Shown: piece by piece, positions 25,458 to 34,839 of the stretch
How the letters are laid out: each line of letters begins with the position of its first letter
How positions within the stretch are numbered: position 1 is the first letter of the stretch
Source of the DNA: Candidatus Aminicenantota bacterium
GTDB taxonomy: Bacteria > Acidobacteriota > Aminicenantia > Aminicenantales > Aminicenantaceae
Length of the DNA stretch: 64,000 nt
Assembly (NCBI GenBank): GCA_016927475.1
Contig: JAFGMO010000071.1
Coordinates: forward strand, 1-64,000
Direction of reading: 5' to 3'
Translations under genes and position numbers: made by a program
The notes under the pieces: model-generated
Told to the model about the DNA's origin: nothing
Databases searched by the model: none
The model's input: the letters and a program-made list of their open reading frames with translations, nothing else

Positions 25458-26330
25458 TCAGATATCAACCCCTAGAAATTTCCGGATGAGGAAGCCCATC
25501 AAAAAACTGAATGCCGCGACACCAAAACTCAATCCCGCCATCTCAAGAAATCGCTTCCTGAACGGTTCGTCCTTGGCCACCGAGACGTAGAAGTTGAATA
25601 GGGCTATGATTAAAACGGCGCCGGCCAGCGTGCAGCCCAAACACAGGTAATAATTCGTTAGAACCAGATAGGGCAGAATGAGAATCAGCACGGTGAGCAG
25701 GTAGGTCCCGCCCGTGTAAATCGATGCCCTCAACGGTTTTTTGGCCGTCTCCTCTGTCTTCGTGGATAGATACTCTGAGGCACCCATGGACAAAGCAGCG
25801 GCAATACCGGTTATCGAACCAGTCAGCGCCACCAGCTTCGTGTTTTGCAGCGCCAACGTCAGACCCGCCAACGCACCGGTCAGTTCTACCAATGCATCGT
25901 TCAGCCCTAAAACCATAGAACCGGTATAGCGCAGCCTTTCCTCATCCAGCATTTGTAGTAAGGCTGTCTCATGTTGGCTCTCCTCCTGAATGATGGTCTC
26001 TGCTTCGGGGATCACCTCTCGCAATTGTTCATAGCTTTCCTGGGCATCTTCCTCCCCTCTCTCCATCAGCTTGACGCCGAAGGTGAAACCGAAAATCCGG
26101 CTGATCAAGTAATACTTCCAGATTTTCAGCCGGTTAGGTGCCACATCCTGCTGGGTATGGATTCGCCACTCGCCGTAGTGACGCAGCTCGTCATCGGCGA
26201 TGTTCTCCAGTATACACCGGTTTTCTGGGGAGCTGATTTTCCTGGCCAATTTTTTGTAAATAAAATGCTCAGTGATTTCATTCTTTTGATACGCCAGCAG
26301 TTTCCGGCGAATTTCCTGGCTGATATTCAT
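25458..26330 (-). CDS. Ferritin-like/VIT1 fusion, iron or manganese transporter
   Basis: A 290-residue fusion. The N-terminal part (residues about 5-135) is a ferritin-like four-helix unit with E and H ligands in regularly spaced ExxH pairs ([21 protein letters not shown]). The C-terminal half is a VIT1/CCC1 transporter: helices [35 protein letters not shown] and a run to [17 protein letters not shown]-type residues match the metal pathway of the family. Bacterial members (MbfA-like) export Fe2+ or Mn2+ and sense or bind iron with the ferritin domain. The ribosome site is AAAGGGA. No Fur-like box was seen. The gene is single and not in an operon. Confidence 0.85.
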   Translation of the reverse strand: MNISQEIRRKLLAYQKNEITEHFIYKKLARKISSPENRCILENIADDELRHYGEWRIHTQQDVAPNRLKIWKYYLISRIFGFTFGVKLMERGEEDAQESYEQLREVIPEAETIIQEESQHETALLQMLDEERLRYTGSMVLGLNDALVELTGALAGLTLALQNTKLVALTGSITGIAAALSMGASEYLSTKTEETAKKPLRASIYTGGTYLLTVLILILPYLVLTNYYLCLGCTLAGAVLIIALFNFYVSVAKDEPFRKRFLEMAGLSFGVAAFSFLMGFLIRKFLGVDI

Positions 26331-26446
26331 TCTTAAATCCCTTTCTTAAAAACGAGAAGGGTCCTACCGCAACCGAGGGCTTTGAAGCCGTTTGGCTGCC
26401 AGACTTTTTTTTACAAAACATACTGCATTTGAGATCTTTTGTTTTT

Positions 26447-27466
26447 TCAAATCCGTTCATCCCCCATAATACTTTTCCATGAGGATTCCTGCTGAAATTG
26501 GTAGATAAGATAATCTTTTCTTCCCTCCCACATCCACGAAGATTTTATACCCTGGAGAATCAATTGGCAGACATCCTTTTTGGAAAAACCGCATTCCTCC
26601 ACAAGCATGCGGTATTCATCGGCAAGAGAGGTATTAAACATCTTAGGGTCATCCGTATTCACGCTGATGATCAATCCGCGTTCGAAATATTTACGAATGG
26701 GGTGTTCTTGGATGCTTGTGACAGCGCCTGTGCGGACATTCGACATGGGGCAAAGCTCAAGGGGAATCTTTTTCTCAGCAATGTAATCCATAAGTTTCGG
26801 ATCTTTGTAAACGTTTGTTCCATGACCGATTCTTTGAACCCGAAGCTTACGGATCGTTTCCCAAACGCTTTGAGGTCCGGCCGCTTCTCCTGCATGCGCA
26901 TTGGTAAAAAAACCCATTTTGCGGGCTTCACGGAACAATGGTTCAAACGGGGCCGGTGGATACTCATGCTCCGATCCTCCCAGGCCTATTCCGATGATCC
27001 CGAAATTCTTAACTTCGTTCAACGCTTTGAGAGTCCTCATTTCAGATTCCGGGCCATAGTCCCGGACAAGATCTGCTATAAGTCTGATTTCGATTCCGGG
27101 CACCTGAGACACTCCCTCCCTGATGGATTGGGTGATATATTGTACTTCCAGCCCATGGCGGACGAATAATGACGGTGAAAAGAACAACTCCGCATAGCGG
27201 ATATTCTGTTTAGCCATATCCCGCGCCGTAAGCATGGCGGAATAGATGAAATCCTCATAGTTGCGCAGGAATTGATTTTTCCAGGACCATGTTTCGATGA
27301 ATTGAGAAAAATTCCTGTATTCAAAGCGTTTTTTAAGGGCGGCGGTATTGGGAACAGAGGGATCTCCACCATATTTCCGGATGAGTTCGAATAACGCTTT
27401 ATGGGGAATGGCCCCTTCAAGATGGACATGCAGCTCAATTTTGGGAAGATCTTCATACCATGTCAT
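26447..27466 (-). CDS. add: Adenosine deaminase
   Basis: A 339-residue metal-dependent hydrolase of the adenosine/AMP deaminase family. Zinc ligands and catalytic residues are seen: HVHLEG (His13, His15), HAGEAAG (catalytic Glu and metal His), RIGHG, CPMSNVRTGAV and the terminal metal Asp in SVNTDDPKMF. It converts adenosine to inosine in purine salvage; a few homologues act on adenine or other purines, so substrate is not certain. It lies 27 bases downstream of the phosphoesterase gene in the same direction and is probably co-transcribed with it. Confidence 0.92.
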   Translation of the reverse strand: MTWYEDLPKIELHVHLEGAIPHKALFELIRKYGGDPSVPNTAALKKRFEYRNFSQFIETWSWKNQFLRNYEDFIYSAMLTARDMAKQNIRYAELFFSPSLFVRHGLEVQYITQSIREGVSQVPGIEIRLIADLVRDYGPESEMRTLKALNEVKNFGIIGIGLGGSEHEYPPAPFEPLFREARKMGFFTNAHAGEAAGPQSVWETIRKLRVQRIGHGTNVYKDPKLMDYIAEKKIPLELCPMSNVRTGAVTSIQEHPIRKYFERGLIISVNTDDPKMFNTSLADEYRMLVEECGFSKKDVCQLILQGIKSSWMWEGRKDYLIYQFQQESSWKSIMGDERI

Positions 27467-27492
27467 GTGAGACTCCCGGTTAAAGGGGAAGA

Positions 27493-28248
27493 TTATCCTC
27501 TAACCTTATATCCCCTACCTGTAGTCAAAAAATGTGCCCAATCCTCACGCTGGTGTTTTCGGGCTTCTTCAGCGGCTTTCTTATAGTCATAAGGTACTTT
27601 TAACTGTTGGATTGTCCAACTTTTCCCGTTCTCCTCGATAACGGCATACGAAGCATGTGGAGAAAAATTCTCCATCACATGAAAAACCGGTTTATCATCC
27701 GTATACGCAGGCAAACCGACACTACCGGGATTTATAATGAGTTGGCCTGATTCTAACATCACGGTTCTGGGTAAATGGGTATGTCCGCAAATGACTAAAG
27801 GAGAAGACTGTCCTTTCAATAATGACACGATATCCCTATCAGACCGCAGACGCGGAATACCTGTACCAACATCTTCAAGCAGATATTCCGAATCATCAGC
27901 CGGCGTACCGTGACAGATATAAATATCATCATTTATTTGCTTGTCGAAAGGAAGCGATTTCAACCAAATCAAGGGAACATCACCAAGATCATCACGTATA
28001 AACTGCATGGTAGGATTTGTCTCAATTTCTTCTTGGGTGGCTTCGTAAATTCTTCGATCCTCATTGCCTCGAATGGCAATAAAATTTAGTCCCTTCAACA
28101 TATCATATGTCGCTTTTGGCGCGATGGGACCGTATAGAATATCTCCGAGATTAAGCATCAGCTCAACACCACTTTTTTCGGCATCATTGATAACTGCTTC
28201 CAGGGCAAATACATTACTATGAATATCTGATAGTGCGGCTATTTTCAT
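27493..28248 (-). CDS. Calcineurin-like metallophosphoesterase
   Basis: A 251-residue phosphoesterase of the YfcE/MJ0936 type. Metal ligands: SDIHSN (Asp, His), LGDILYGP, GNEDRR (GNxD version of GNHD), ICHGTP and GHTHLPR. The domain covers most of the protein. ATG at 28248 has a GGGAGGAGAAT ribosome site and is preferred over 28263. Family members cleave phosphodiesters or nucleotides with Mn2+ or Zn2+. It stands 27 bases upstream of adenosine deaminase, so a nucleotide-salvage role (release of nucleosides from a nucleotide) is a reasonable inference. Confidence 0.9.
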   Translation of the reverse strand: MKIAALSDIHSNVFALEAVINDAEKSGVELMLNLGDILYGPIAPKATYDMLKGLNFIAIRGNEDRRIYEATQEEIETNPTMQFIRDDLGDVPLIWLKSLPFDKQINDDIYICHGTPADDSEYLLEDVGTGIPRLRSDRDIVSLLKGQSSPLVICGHTHLPRTVMLESGQLIINPGSVGLPAYTDDKPVFHVMENFSPHASYAVIEENGKSWTIQQLKVPYDYKKAAEEARKHQREDWAHFLTTGRGYKVRG

Positions 28249-28472
28249 GGATTCTCCTCCCAATATATATTATCCTTCATCTTCTTGCCATTTTTGCATC
28301 TATCTGTTCAGCTTGGCTTATTCGTGTTTTTTGCGCCTAAAAAGTGGCGATTAAGAATCAAAATAATACCGTAAATAACACTAATTGTAATAATATCAAT
28401 AAGGTAGTATGGTCCGACCCCGATTCATTCTTCTTAAGGACTGATTTACTCATGTCTCTTGTAGAAATTACC

Positions 28473-29408
28473 CTAATTAACTTTTTTCTTATGGCGAAAG
28501 ATATCAACAATTTCACTTTTGCGGTGGATGTTGATGGTGCAATTTATATCGTCAAATATGATATCAACCTCACAATCACAATACTGGGCTCTCTGATCCA
28601 TGATGGCTTTAAACAATTTTATATATTGTTCGTTGGTAAACTTGGGATAATGAGATGATCGTTTCAAAACATCTAATTCTATCAAAGGACGGCATATCAC
28701 TTCCGCCTGATCATAATCCGCTTTAGTAACAATATAATCCGCTCCGTAAAAATTGTTCTCCTGAATCGCAAAAAACAGGGCGAATTGGGCCGCACCTTCG
28801 ATGAAAGGGAGCCAGGTATCCATGGCGACTTTATAACCGGGCCCGTCAAGAAAAAAATCTCCGGCTTTTTTTTCATTCGACATTTTTTTGATTGTTTCGT
28901 ATGTATAACACTTCCTGGCCAGATTCAATTCCGCCATCATAAAACCGCGCTTTTTATGGGGAATCTCATATGTATCCTCATACGGAGTTGGTGGAATGGA
29001 ATATATGGGGAAAAGTATATTTTCAAAATGACAAAATTTCCAGACGCCGCCTTCTTTTTTTAAAGTGAAAACGAATAGATTTTTACCGTAGGTTATCCGT
29101 GTTTCAACTTTGACCCTTCCATCCTCAAGAATTTTAAGGTGATTGATTTCCACTGGGAAGGTGATTTTTGCCTTGCTGTAAACCTCGGCGAGCCTATTAT
29201 AAAAAGGAATGAACGCAGATGAGAATAGCTTCGTCGTAAGCTGGGGCCCAGTATCGACATTCCCCTGTTCAATGCCTTTCTGGAACTTGAGGAACACGGC
29301 ACGAACGGCGTCTTCATCATTTTCTTGAGCCAGGCATGGATTCTGACCATAAAAATATGCCGTTAAGATAATCATTAAAACACATGAAAACTTATTAACA
29401 TATTTCAT
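28473..29408 (-). CDS. Exported hypothetical protein, possible NTF2-like fold
   Basis: A 311-residue protein not recognised. It has a signal peptide (FSCVLMIILTAYFYGQ) and a ribosome site (AAGGAGG). Residues about 30-150 have the pattern of an NTF2/SnoaL-like fold: EDAVRAVFLKFQKGIEQGNV opens the helix pair, and strands such as HLKILEDGRVKVETRITYG follow. The second half has no known signature and contains a C-x-C near the C-terminus (QYCDCEVDII). Upstream lies a GNAT gene 112 bases away, with no clear operon. Confidence 0.5.
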   Translation of the reverse strand: MKYVNKFSCVLMIILTAYFYGQNPCLAQENDEDAVRAVFLKFQKGIEQGNVDTGPQLTTKLFSSAFIPFYNRLAEVYSKAKITFPVEINHLKILEDGRVKVETRITYGKNLFVFTLKKEGGVWKFCHFENILFPIYSIPPTPYEDTYEIPHKKRGFMMAELNLARKCYTYETIKKMSNEKKAGDFFLDGPGYKVAMDTWLPFIEGAAQFALFFAIQENNFYGADYIVTKADYDQAEVICRPLIELDVLKRSSHYPKFTNEQYIKLFKAIMDQRAQYCDCEVDIIFDDINCTINIHRKSEIVDIFRHKKKVN

Positions 29409-29520
29409 ATCAACCCCTCCTTATTTATACAGGCTCAATATAATTCTTTTATTCCACGATTCAATCGGCAAATCTTCGATTGCCGTTACACCGATCTTCC
29501 ACCAAAGGCCTTGGTGAAAG

Positions 29521-30003
29521 TTATTCACTGTTTTTATCGATGGCCATTGCCAGGCGAGACATTTGTATTTCAAACCCCATTGATTGAAAAAAACGGAGAG
29601 CTTCCTCATTAAATTCCCAGGTATCAAGAACTACCCGTCCTAAGCTTTTTTGACGCGCGTATTCCAATATGGCTTTGATAAGCTCCCTTCCTATGCCTCT
29701 TCTCCGGAATAACGGATGTACCCCAATCTGCTCAAGATACAAATAACGATTTTCTTTAATAAAAGCAGACTCAGGAACATCACGTATAAAACATACAGCA
29801 TACCCAACAATTTCCTCATCGATTTTGGCTACAATAGCATAGGTTTCCGTCCTCTGGATAACCTTCCTCATGGCTTCAACAAACCGATGATCATCAACCT
29901 TTTTGAAATACCAGGCTATGTTCCCGACGTGCATGTTGTGAACGACAGCTTGAATCCTTGCGATTGATTCCGCATCATCCAGGATGGCTTCTGATATCTT
30001 CAT
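29521..30003 (-). CDS. GNAT-family N-acetyltransferase
   Basis: A 160-residue GNAT enzyme. The acetyl-CoA pyrophosphate loop is GVHPLFRRRGIGREL, the R-x-x-G-x-G/A motif A; strand 4 (KNRYLYLEQI) and the following helix are intact. C-terminal DTWEFNEEALRFFQSMGFE matches motif B, where a substrate-tyrosine or asparagine sits. It resembles RimI- or antibiotic-type acetyltransferases; the substrate is unknown. The ribosome site is weak. Confidence 0.85.
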   Translation of the reverse strand: MKISEAILDDAESIARIQAVVHNMHVGNIAWYFKKVDDHRFVEAMRKVIQRTETYAIVAKIDEEIVGYAVCFIRDVPESAFIKENRYLYLEQIGVHPLFRRRGIGRELIKAILEYARQKSLGRVVLDTWEFNEEALRFFQSMGFEIQMSRLAMAIDKNSE

Positions 30004-30093
30004 ATTACAGACTCTAACATTATCTTTCTACTGCTCAGTTCGAGGAGCATAAATGCATCGACAGCCGTACACACATTCCTCCTATATCTGTGG

Positions 30094-30435
30094 TCAGCTT
30101 CCGGAAATTTCCTCCAACCATTTTTCAGTTCCAATCTTTTTTCGTCTTCTGAGGTTTTCCTGCCTTGTTTTGAGTGATTTCTGAAATTCCTCATCACTCA
30201 TGTTTGGATCACGCAGGTCCATGAAGATCTTACAAGGAAAGTCTTCGCACAGACCGCAATGTTCCATCTGCTTTTGATTACGGCAACAATCATGAATGGG
30301 GCAGATACCCGAAGGAAATTGGGCCGTCCAAAAAGGCTTGCCGGCCACATAACCACAGCCCTTGCATTGTTTTCCAAGAAAATCACAAGATCCACAATAG
30401 ATACCACAGACGGGTGCATAGTTCTTATCATTCAT
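30094..30435 (-). CDS. Cysteine-rich DUF3795-family protein
   Basis: A 113-residue protein with an ATG behind GAGGAGAAAA (30435 preferred over 30465). It contains a dense cysteine set: YAPVCGIYCGSC, QCKGCG, GICPIHDCC and HCGLCEDFPC, with the order typical of DUF3795. These cysteines probably bind zinc or an Fe-S cluster. Function is unknown; such proteins often stand alone or near transporters. The C-terminus is basic (RQENLRRRKK). Confidence 0.8.
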   Translation of the reverse strand: MNDKNYAPVCGIYCGSCDFLGKQCKGCGYVAGKPFWTAQFPSGICPIHDCCRNQKQMEHCGLCEDFPCKIFMDLRDPNMSDEEFQKSLKTRQENLRRRKKIGTEKWLEEISGS

Positions 30436-30579
30436 ATTTTTTCTCCTCAGTGACTGACCATTCACCTACCCCAATCAAAAATCCGGCTATCCCTTCCTTG
30501 AAAATGTTTAAAAAAAATGCTTCATTATAGATACTAACAAAATAACAACAAATGGTATATAAAAACAATATGGGGAGAT

Positions 30580-31800
30580 ATGAAAATGCGATTTTTCTTA
30601 AGAAACATTTTTTTAGTGATTGTCTTTTTATGGTTTTTTTCCCCGGTTTTGCCGGCAGATACTAACATGGACATGCAAACAATCGTAAAAAGCAACAATA
30701 TTTTCGGTTTTGATTTGTATCACAGGTATAAAGGAGAGGAAGGGAATCTATTTTTTTCACCCTATAGTATTTCATCGGCACTATCGATGACCTATGAAGG
30801 AGCAAAAGAAAAAACGGCAGAAGAAATGCGGGCAGTCCTGCATCTCCCTGCTGACATAAATACGATCCATTCTGCTTTTAAGATCATCTATGAAGAACTT
30901 AATAAAGCGGACAAATCTTACAAGCTGACAACGGCGAACGCCTTATGGGCCCAGAAAGATTATGCTTTTGTTAAAGAATATTTTTCTGTTGTTGAAAAAT
31001 ATTACGGCGGCCGAGTCACCAACCTGAATTTCAAAACAAAAACAGAGAAGGCACGCTTAACCATAAACAGCTGGGTTGAAGACAAAACCAACGATAAAAT
31101 CAAAGACCTCATTCCCAAAGGAATTTTAAGCCCTGAAACAAGACTGGTCCTTACCAACGCTATTTATTTCAAAGCCGATTGGCTGCAGCAATTTTCCGGG
31201 GAAAACACAAAAGAACGAAAATTTTTATTGAGTTCCGGCCAAGAGGTAAACGCTCAAATGATGCACAAAACCAGTCATTTTTTTTACGGCGAAACAGACC
31301 ATATCCAAATACTGGAAATGGATTATGTTGGGAGGGACCTCTCCATGCTGATCATCCTTCCGAAAGAAAACGATATCGGCAAAATAGAAAGCATCATCAG
31401 TCCGCAAAATCTTGATGCCTGGAAAAATTCCATGAAAAGCGAGAGGGTGAGAGTGGCATTACCCAAGTTCAGCTTTGAAACTAAATATTTCATGGCGGAG
31501 GACTTGAAAGAAATGGGAATGCCGACGGCATTCAGATATCCCGACGCAGATTTTACCGGAATGAGTCCGACCGGCGAGCTCTGTATAAACGAAGTCATTC
31601 ATCAGACATTTGTTGAAGTCGCGGAATACGGGACGGAAGCAGCTGCCGCCACGGCTGTTACGATGAGAGCAGGTTCAGCGCTGCAACAAGAACAGCCGAA
31701 AATCTTCAATGCCGACCATCCGTTCATATTCATCATCCAGCAAAAAGATACAGGGAATATTTTATTTATAGGAAGGTTGAGTGATCCCACACAAAAATGA
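30580..31800 (+). CDS. Secreted serpin (serine protease inhibitor)
   Basis: A 406-residue exported serpin. Signal peptide residues 1-25 (IFLVIVFLWFFSPVLPA). The breach/shutter signatures are present: NLFFSPYSISSALSMTYEGA, LVLTNAIYFKADW, VALPKFSFE. The hinge of the reactive loop is EYGTEAAAAT (P17 Glu349, P15 Gly351, P14 Thr352, Ala at P12-P9), which is the small-residue composition required for inhibitory serpins. By position P1 falls near Gly365-Ser366; loop register is uncertain. The C-terminal FIFIIQQKDTGNILFIGR closes the fold. It probably traps extracellular proteases of competitors or hosts. A GGGGAGAT ribosome site precedes the ATG. Confidence 0.95.
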   Translation: MKMRFFLRNIFLVIVFLWFFSPVLPADTNMDMQTIVKSNNIFGFDLYHRYKGEEGNLFFSPYSISSALSMTYEGAKEKTAEEMRAVLHLPADINTIHSAFKIIYEELNKADKSYKLTTANALWAQKDYAFVKEYFSVVEKYYGGRVTNLNFKTKTEKARLTINSWVEDKTNDKIKDLIPKGILSPETRLVLTNAIYFKADWLQQFSGENTKERKFLLSSGQEVNAQMMHKTSHFFYGETDHIQILEMDYVGRDLSMLIILPKENDIGKIESIISPQNLDAWKNSMKSERVRVALPKFSFETKYFMAEDLKEMGMPTAFRYPDADFTGMSPTGELCINEVIHQTFVEVAEYGTEAAAATAVTMRAGSALQQEQPKIFNADHPFIFIIQQKDTGNILFIGRLSDPTQK

Positions 31801-31956
31801 AAATCCGGCCAATACGTCACTGCTTCAATCTATATTTCCTCTCTTGTTGGTCAAATTTATGAATTTTTCATGCGCTGAGGCAACCACAAACAGTGAAAAT
31901 TATTCGCCTTTATTTTCTAGGTAATAATGCAGGTTAAAAGTATTGTATCCGTTTTA

Positions 31957-32598
31957 TCACTCACACAGATCAGGCCTTGAGGCGGGCCGCTTTTCTATCC
32001 CGGAATCATAAAGAGCTTCGAACTCCTGGGCAAGGGTTGCCGTGAAATAATCAAGGGGACATATACCAGCCGTATCGCTGTCATAAATCCCCCAATGGAC
32101 ATGAGCGGCCCCGGACAACACGATTAAGTTGGCGATATGCTGGCCGGCTTGCACCCAATCCCCCTTTGACACAAAAATATTGTTTTCCCGCTCTGCCTCT
32201 GATACAGAACCTCCGATCTCAAAATGGTAATCGAGAATGATATTTTTTGCGACCTTAATCATTATCCGGTAGTTGGTTCCAGGCAATCCTTTCCCCGTAT
32301 TTATTTCCACGTCATCGATTTCGCCTTCCGCGCAACTGAAAAATCTCCCGCCGTTAACGGTTCCCATATCGATCCCGTCGTGAAAAAAAGCATTGCCGCC
32401 TCCGTGATCCACATTGCCGAAGGGCTGCATCCATAATACATCTATAGTGTCGCAGAGAAGATATGTCAGCTCCACATCCGAGGGAAAATTAGGAGAAAAG
32501 GGACCTCCATCACAGCCTGCTAAAAACAAAAAGCATAAAAAAAGAAAAAAATATTGACCCATAATCACATTTCTTTTTGTTGTCCCCTTGTCTTTCAT
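31957..32598 (-). CDS. M23-fold lipoprotein, paralog 1
   Basis: A 213-residue lipoprotein; the ATG at 32598 has an AGGAGGGG ribosome site. The lipobox is FLFLAGC. It keeps the M23 metal residues: FHDGIDMG (His, Asp) and AHVHWGI (HxH), so a zinc site is plausible, though some homologues are non-catalytic. A C-terminal signature KRPASRPDLCE ends in a lone cysteine. A close paralog is at 39078-39683; the two share the pattern throughout. Target is probably peptidoglycan cross-links or another envelope peptide. Nothing links it to the serpin. Confidence 0.75.
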   Translation of the reverse strand: MKDKGTTKRNVIMGQYFFLFLCFLFLAGCDGGPFSPNFPSDVELTYLLCDTIDVLWMQPFGNVDHGGGNAFFHDGIDMGTVNGGRFFSCAEGEIDDVEINTGKGLPGTNYRIMIKVAKNIILDYHFEIGGSVSEAERENNIFVSKGDWVQAGQHIANLIVLSGAAHVHWGIYDSDTAGICPLDYFTATLAQEFEALYDSGIEKRPASRPDLCE

Positions 32599-32833
32599 AT
32601 TACCCCTCCTTAAGCCATGATAACACAAAAAAACACTAAGAATGGCACTGAATTTTAGGGAGACATATTCATTTCTGTTAGGGAATTCTGAAGAAAGATA
32701 CAAAATTTCTTGAATTATTTGCAAACGCTTTGATAGTATCTGCTTAAGCGTAAATATATGGTTCAAGACTTCGTCAGAAAAAGGATGATGTGGCGAAACC
32801 AGTCAAACGTGAACATAAACAGAGTAGCAGAAC

Positions 32834-33283
32834 ATGAGGCGAGAAAATAGAACATATTTTTGTCTGGGGTATCTGATCTTTATCATGTCCCTAAGCGCGG
32901 AACAAGGGGAAGATCAATTCATCAAACTTGGGCATAACAAATACAAAATTCAGTATCACTATCAAACGGCCATGAGGATGATTCCCCACGGTGTCATCGA
33001 CCAGGCAAAAGACTCCATTATCTCCATTTATGGGGTGGATAAAATTATATCCTATGAACGATCGATCCGTATTGGTTCGAATACCTATGGATATATAGCC
33101 CATAAAGGGAAAGATGGTGTCGAGATTTATCTAATTGCCTGTTCCAAGGGCAATATAAGTTTTGTCATTGTTTCCGGAACATGCAAAAAGGGAGATTGGC
33201 GATTTGACCTCATAAAACTGCTGGAAATCTCAACAAAAGAATTGGAAAAAAATGATATTCATTTTGTTGGCGTTGACGTTTAA
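32834..33283 (+). CDS. Exported hypothetical protein
   Basis: A 149-residue protein with a short signal-like N-terminus (YFCLGYLIFIMSLSAEQG). The body is beta-rich (KYKIQYHYQTAMRMIPHGVI, GYIAHKGKDGVEIYLIAC) and has no recognised family. It overlaps the downstream hydrolase by 32 bases, so it forms an operon with it. A lipid- or ligand-binding role is possible but unsupported. Ribosome site weak. Confidence 0.45.
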   Translation: MRRENRTYFCLGYLIFIMSLSAEQGEDQFIKLGHNKYKIQYHYQTAMRMIPHGVIDQAKDSIISIYGVDKIISYERSIRIGSNTYGYIAHKGKDGVEIYLIACSKGNISFVIVSGTCKKGDWRFDLIKLLEISTKELEKNDIHFVGVDV

Positions 33284-33989
33284 TTCATCCGTACAAACAA
33301 CGTTACCTTTATTAACGGAACAAAAAGGGGAACCATCCCTCTATGGCGAAATATTCTCTCCGGATAAACAAGGAATTTATCCGGGTATCATCATCATGCA
33401 CGGGGCAGGCGGATTGACGACTCTTTATGACGAATATCGAAAATTTTCGATGAAGATCGCAGAGAAAGGTTACGCCGTACTTCTCATCGATTTGTATGCC
33501 GAAACCGGAAAGACCAAGGCAAGTTCTGAAAAAAGATTCGAACATTGGAAAACCTGGCAAAAGATATTGATAAACGGGGTCAAACACCTGGCTGAATGTC
33601 CTTATGTCGACGGCGGCTCCCTGGGCGTCATCGGATTTTCCCGGGGAGCCTGGATCACCCTGACGACTATTTCCCAATTACCGCAAATCAAGGCTTTTGT
33701 AAACTATTACGGCGTAGGAAAGCAGTCTCTGGAAAACATCACCCTCATGCCGCCGACCCTGATGCTCTATGGATCGAACGATGTTTATACGGACGTTGCC
33801 TTTATCGATTCAACCTATCAAAGATTGAAAAAAAAGAATCAAAACGTTGAGGTTATCGTCTATGCCAAAGCGGACCACGGTTTTAATTTGTACAGAGATA
33901 AGCAGGAGAATGAAGCCGCCGCTGCCGACGCCTTTGAAAAAGTTTGCCTGTTTTTAGAGAAATATCTCAAAACACCTGATGTACCGTAA
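33252..33989 (+). CDS. Secreted dienelactone hydrolase-family enzyme
   Basis: A 245-residue alpha/beta-hydrolase with a signal peptide (IFILLALTFNSSVQT). The nucleophile elbow is GFSRG (Ser), preceded by HGAGGL oxyanion region; the acid is the Asp of YGSNDVYTD and the base His of ADHGFNLY. The layout matches the DLH family. The hydrolase probably cleaves ester or amide bonds of an extracellular substrate; the true reaction is unknown. Its start lies inside the end of the upstream hypothetical gene, so the two are co-translated. Confidence 0.82.
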   Translation: MIFILLALTFNSSVQTTLPLLTEQKGEPSLYGEIFSPDKQGIYPGIIIMHGAGGLTTLYDEYRKFSMKIAEKGYAVLLIDLYAETGKTKASSEKRFEHWKTWQKILINGVKHLAECPYVDGGSLGVIGFSRGAWITLTTISQLPQIKAFVNYYGVGKQSLENITLMPPTLMLYGSNDVYTDVAFIDSTYQRLKKKNQNVEVIVYAKADHGFNLYRDKQENEAAAADAFEKVCLFLEKYLKTPDVP

Positions 33990-34032
33990 TTATCCACATG
34001 CCTTGGCCGGCTTTTTCTCAAAAACGGTTAAG

Positions 34033-34063
34033 GAGTGGATACCCCAGACAAGCCGGGGCATGA
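34033..34063. repeat. Short REP-like palindrome, copy 1
   Basis: GGATACCCCAGACAAGCCGG forms a CCCC...GGGG hairpin between two convergent genes. A second copy (GGATACCCCGGACAAGCCGG) is at 46146-46182. It may act as a bidirectional terminator. Confidence 0.55.
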
Positions 34064-34092
34064 GAGAAGTTTTCTGTTGTTGGCGGCCAAAT

Positions 34093-34839
34093 TTATGAAA
34101 AACAGGCATTATTCAGATTAAATACATAACGTCCTTCGCTGACTTCGACATTTGGTGGCGTTTTCCCGTTTTTTTCAAAAAAATCATATCCCTCTTTCAA
34201 ATTTCCCCAAAAAGAATACCATTCAGAGTCTTTGTAATTTTCCATATTCTCTTTGGTCATACGGAAAGGAAAAATATGTATTCTGAAAAATGATTGGCCG
34301 TTTCTAAAAGCGGCATCTACAAGGGCAAATATCTCCTCGATATTTTTGTCCGTCATGGCAAAACAACCTATGGATACACAACTCCCATGAACCATGATGT
34401 CGCAACCTGTTCTTTTTTGGCTTCGGTCATATTTATTGGGATACCCGATATCAAATGAAAGATGAAAGTTACTTACGGGATTCAGGCGGTCCGGTGTCAC
34501 ATAATAAAATCCTTCAGGCGCCTGCCCATCCCCCTCTTCAATTTTTGGCCCCAGCGTACCGGATCCATATGTGCAAACATCGTATTTCTTGAACAAATCA
34601 AAACCGTTCTCCTTCTTTATCCAAACTTCCAGTTCTTTTTCTTCTTTGAATATTCTTATATATATGGGATCACCATACTTGAGGTCTTTACGTTCAAGCT
34701 CTTTTTCCAGATCCGGTTTGACACGATCGATTGCCTCGCGGGACCTGGAGCTGGATGGAATGTCTGTTTGCGCTGCGGCTAAAACCGGCATCACAAAAAA
34801 AACACAAAAAACTAAAAATATTATAATGCCTCTATTCAT
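34093..34839 (-). CDS. L,D-transpeptidase (YkuD family)
   Basis: A 248-residue secreted protein starting at ATG 34839, where a ribosome site (GCAGGAAAA) precedes it; longer upstream frame to 35004 is rejected. Signal peptide IIIFLVFCVFFVMPVLAAAQ. The catalytic motif HGSCVSIGCFAMTD holds the nucleophile Cys and the His. YkuD enzymes form 3-3 peptidoglycan cross-links or attach lipoproteins; some become carboxypeptidases. Start codon and upstream stop overlap by 8 bases with the GH88 gene, which suggests translational coupling. It probably adapts the wall of this organism; no specific cross-link can be assigned. Confidence 0.9.
   Translation of the reverse strand: MNRGIIIFLVFCVFFVMPVLAAAQTDIPSSSRSREAIDRVKPDLEKELERKDLKYGDPIYIRIFKEEKELEVWIKKENGFDLFKKYDVCTYGSGTLGPKIEEGDGQAPEGFYYVTPDRLNPVSNFHLSFDIGYPNKYDRSQKRTGCDIMVHGSCVSIGCFAMTDKNIEEIFALVDAAFRNGQSFFRIHIFPFRMTKENMENYKDSEWYSFWGNLKEGYDFFEKNGKTPPNVEVSEGRYVFNLNNACFS

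Noticed and set aside
26498-27169. A 223-codon frame antisense to adenosine deaminase
   Set aside because: Opposite a complete deaminase with all metal ligands; no independent signal.
28340-28470. A short hydrophobic minus-strand peptide gene between the phosphoesterase and the NTF2-like gene
   Set aside because: Two short frames give membrane-like residues, but neither has both a start and a ribosome site.
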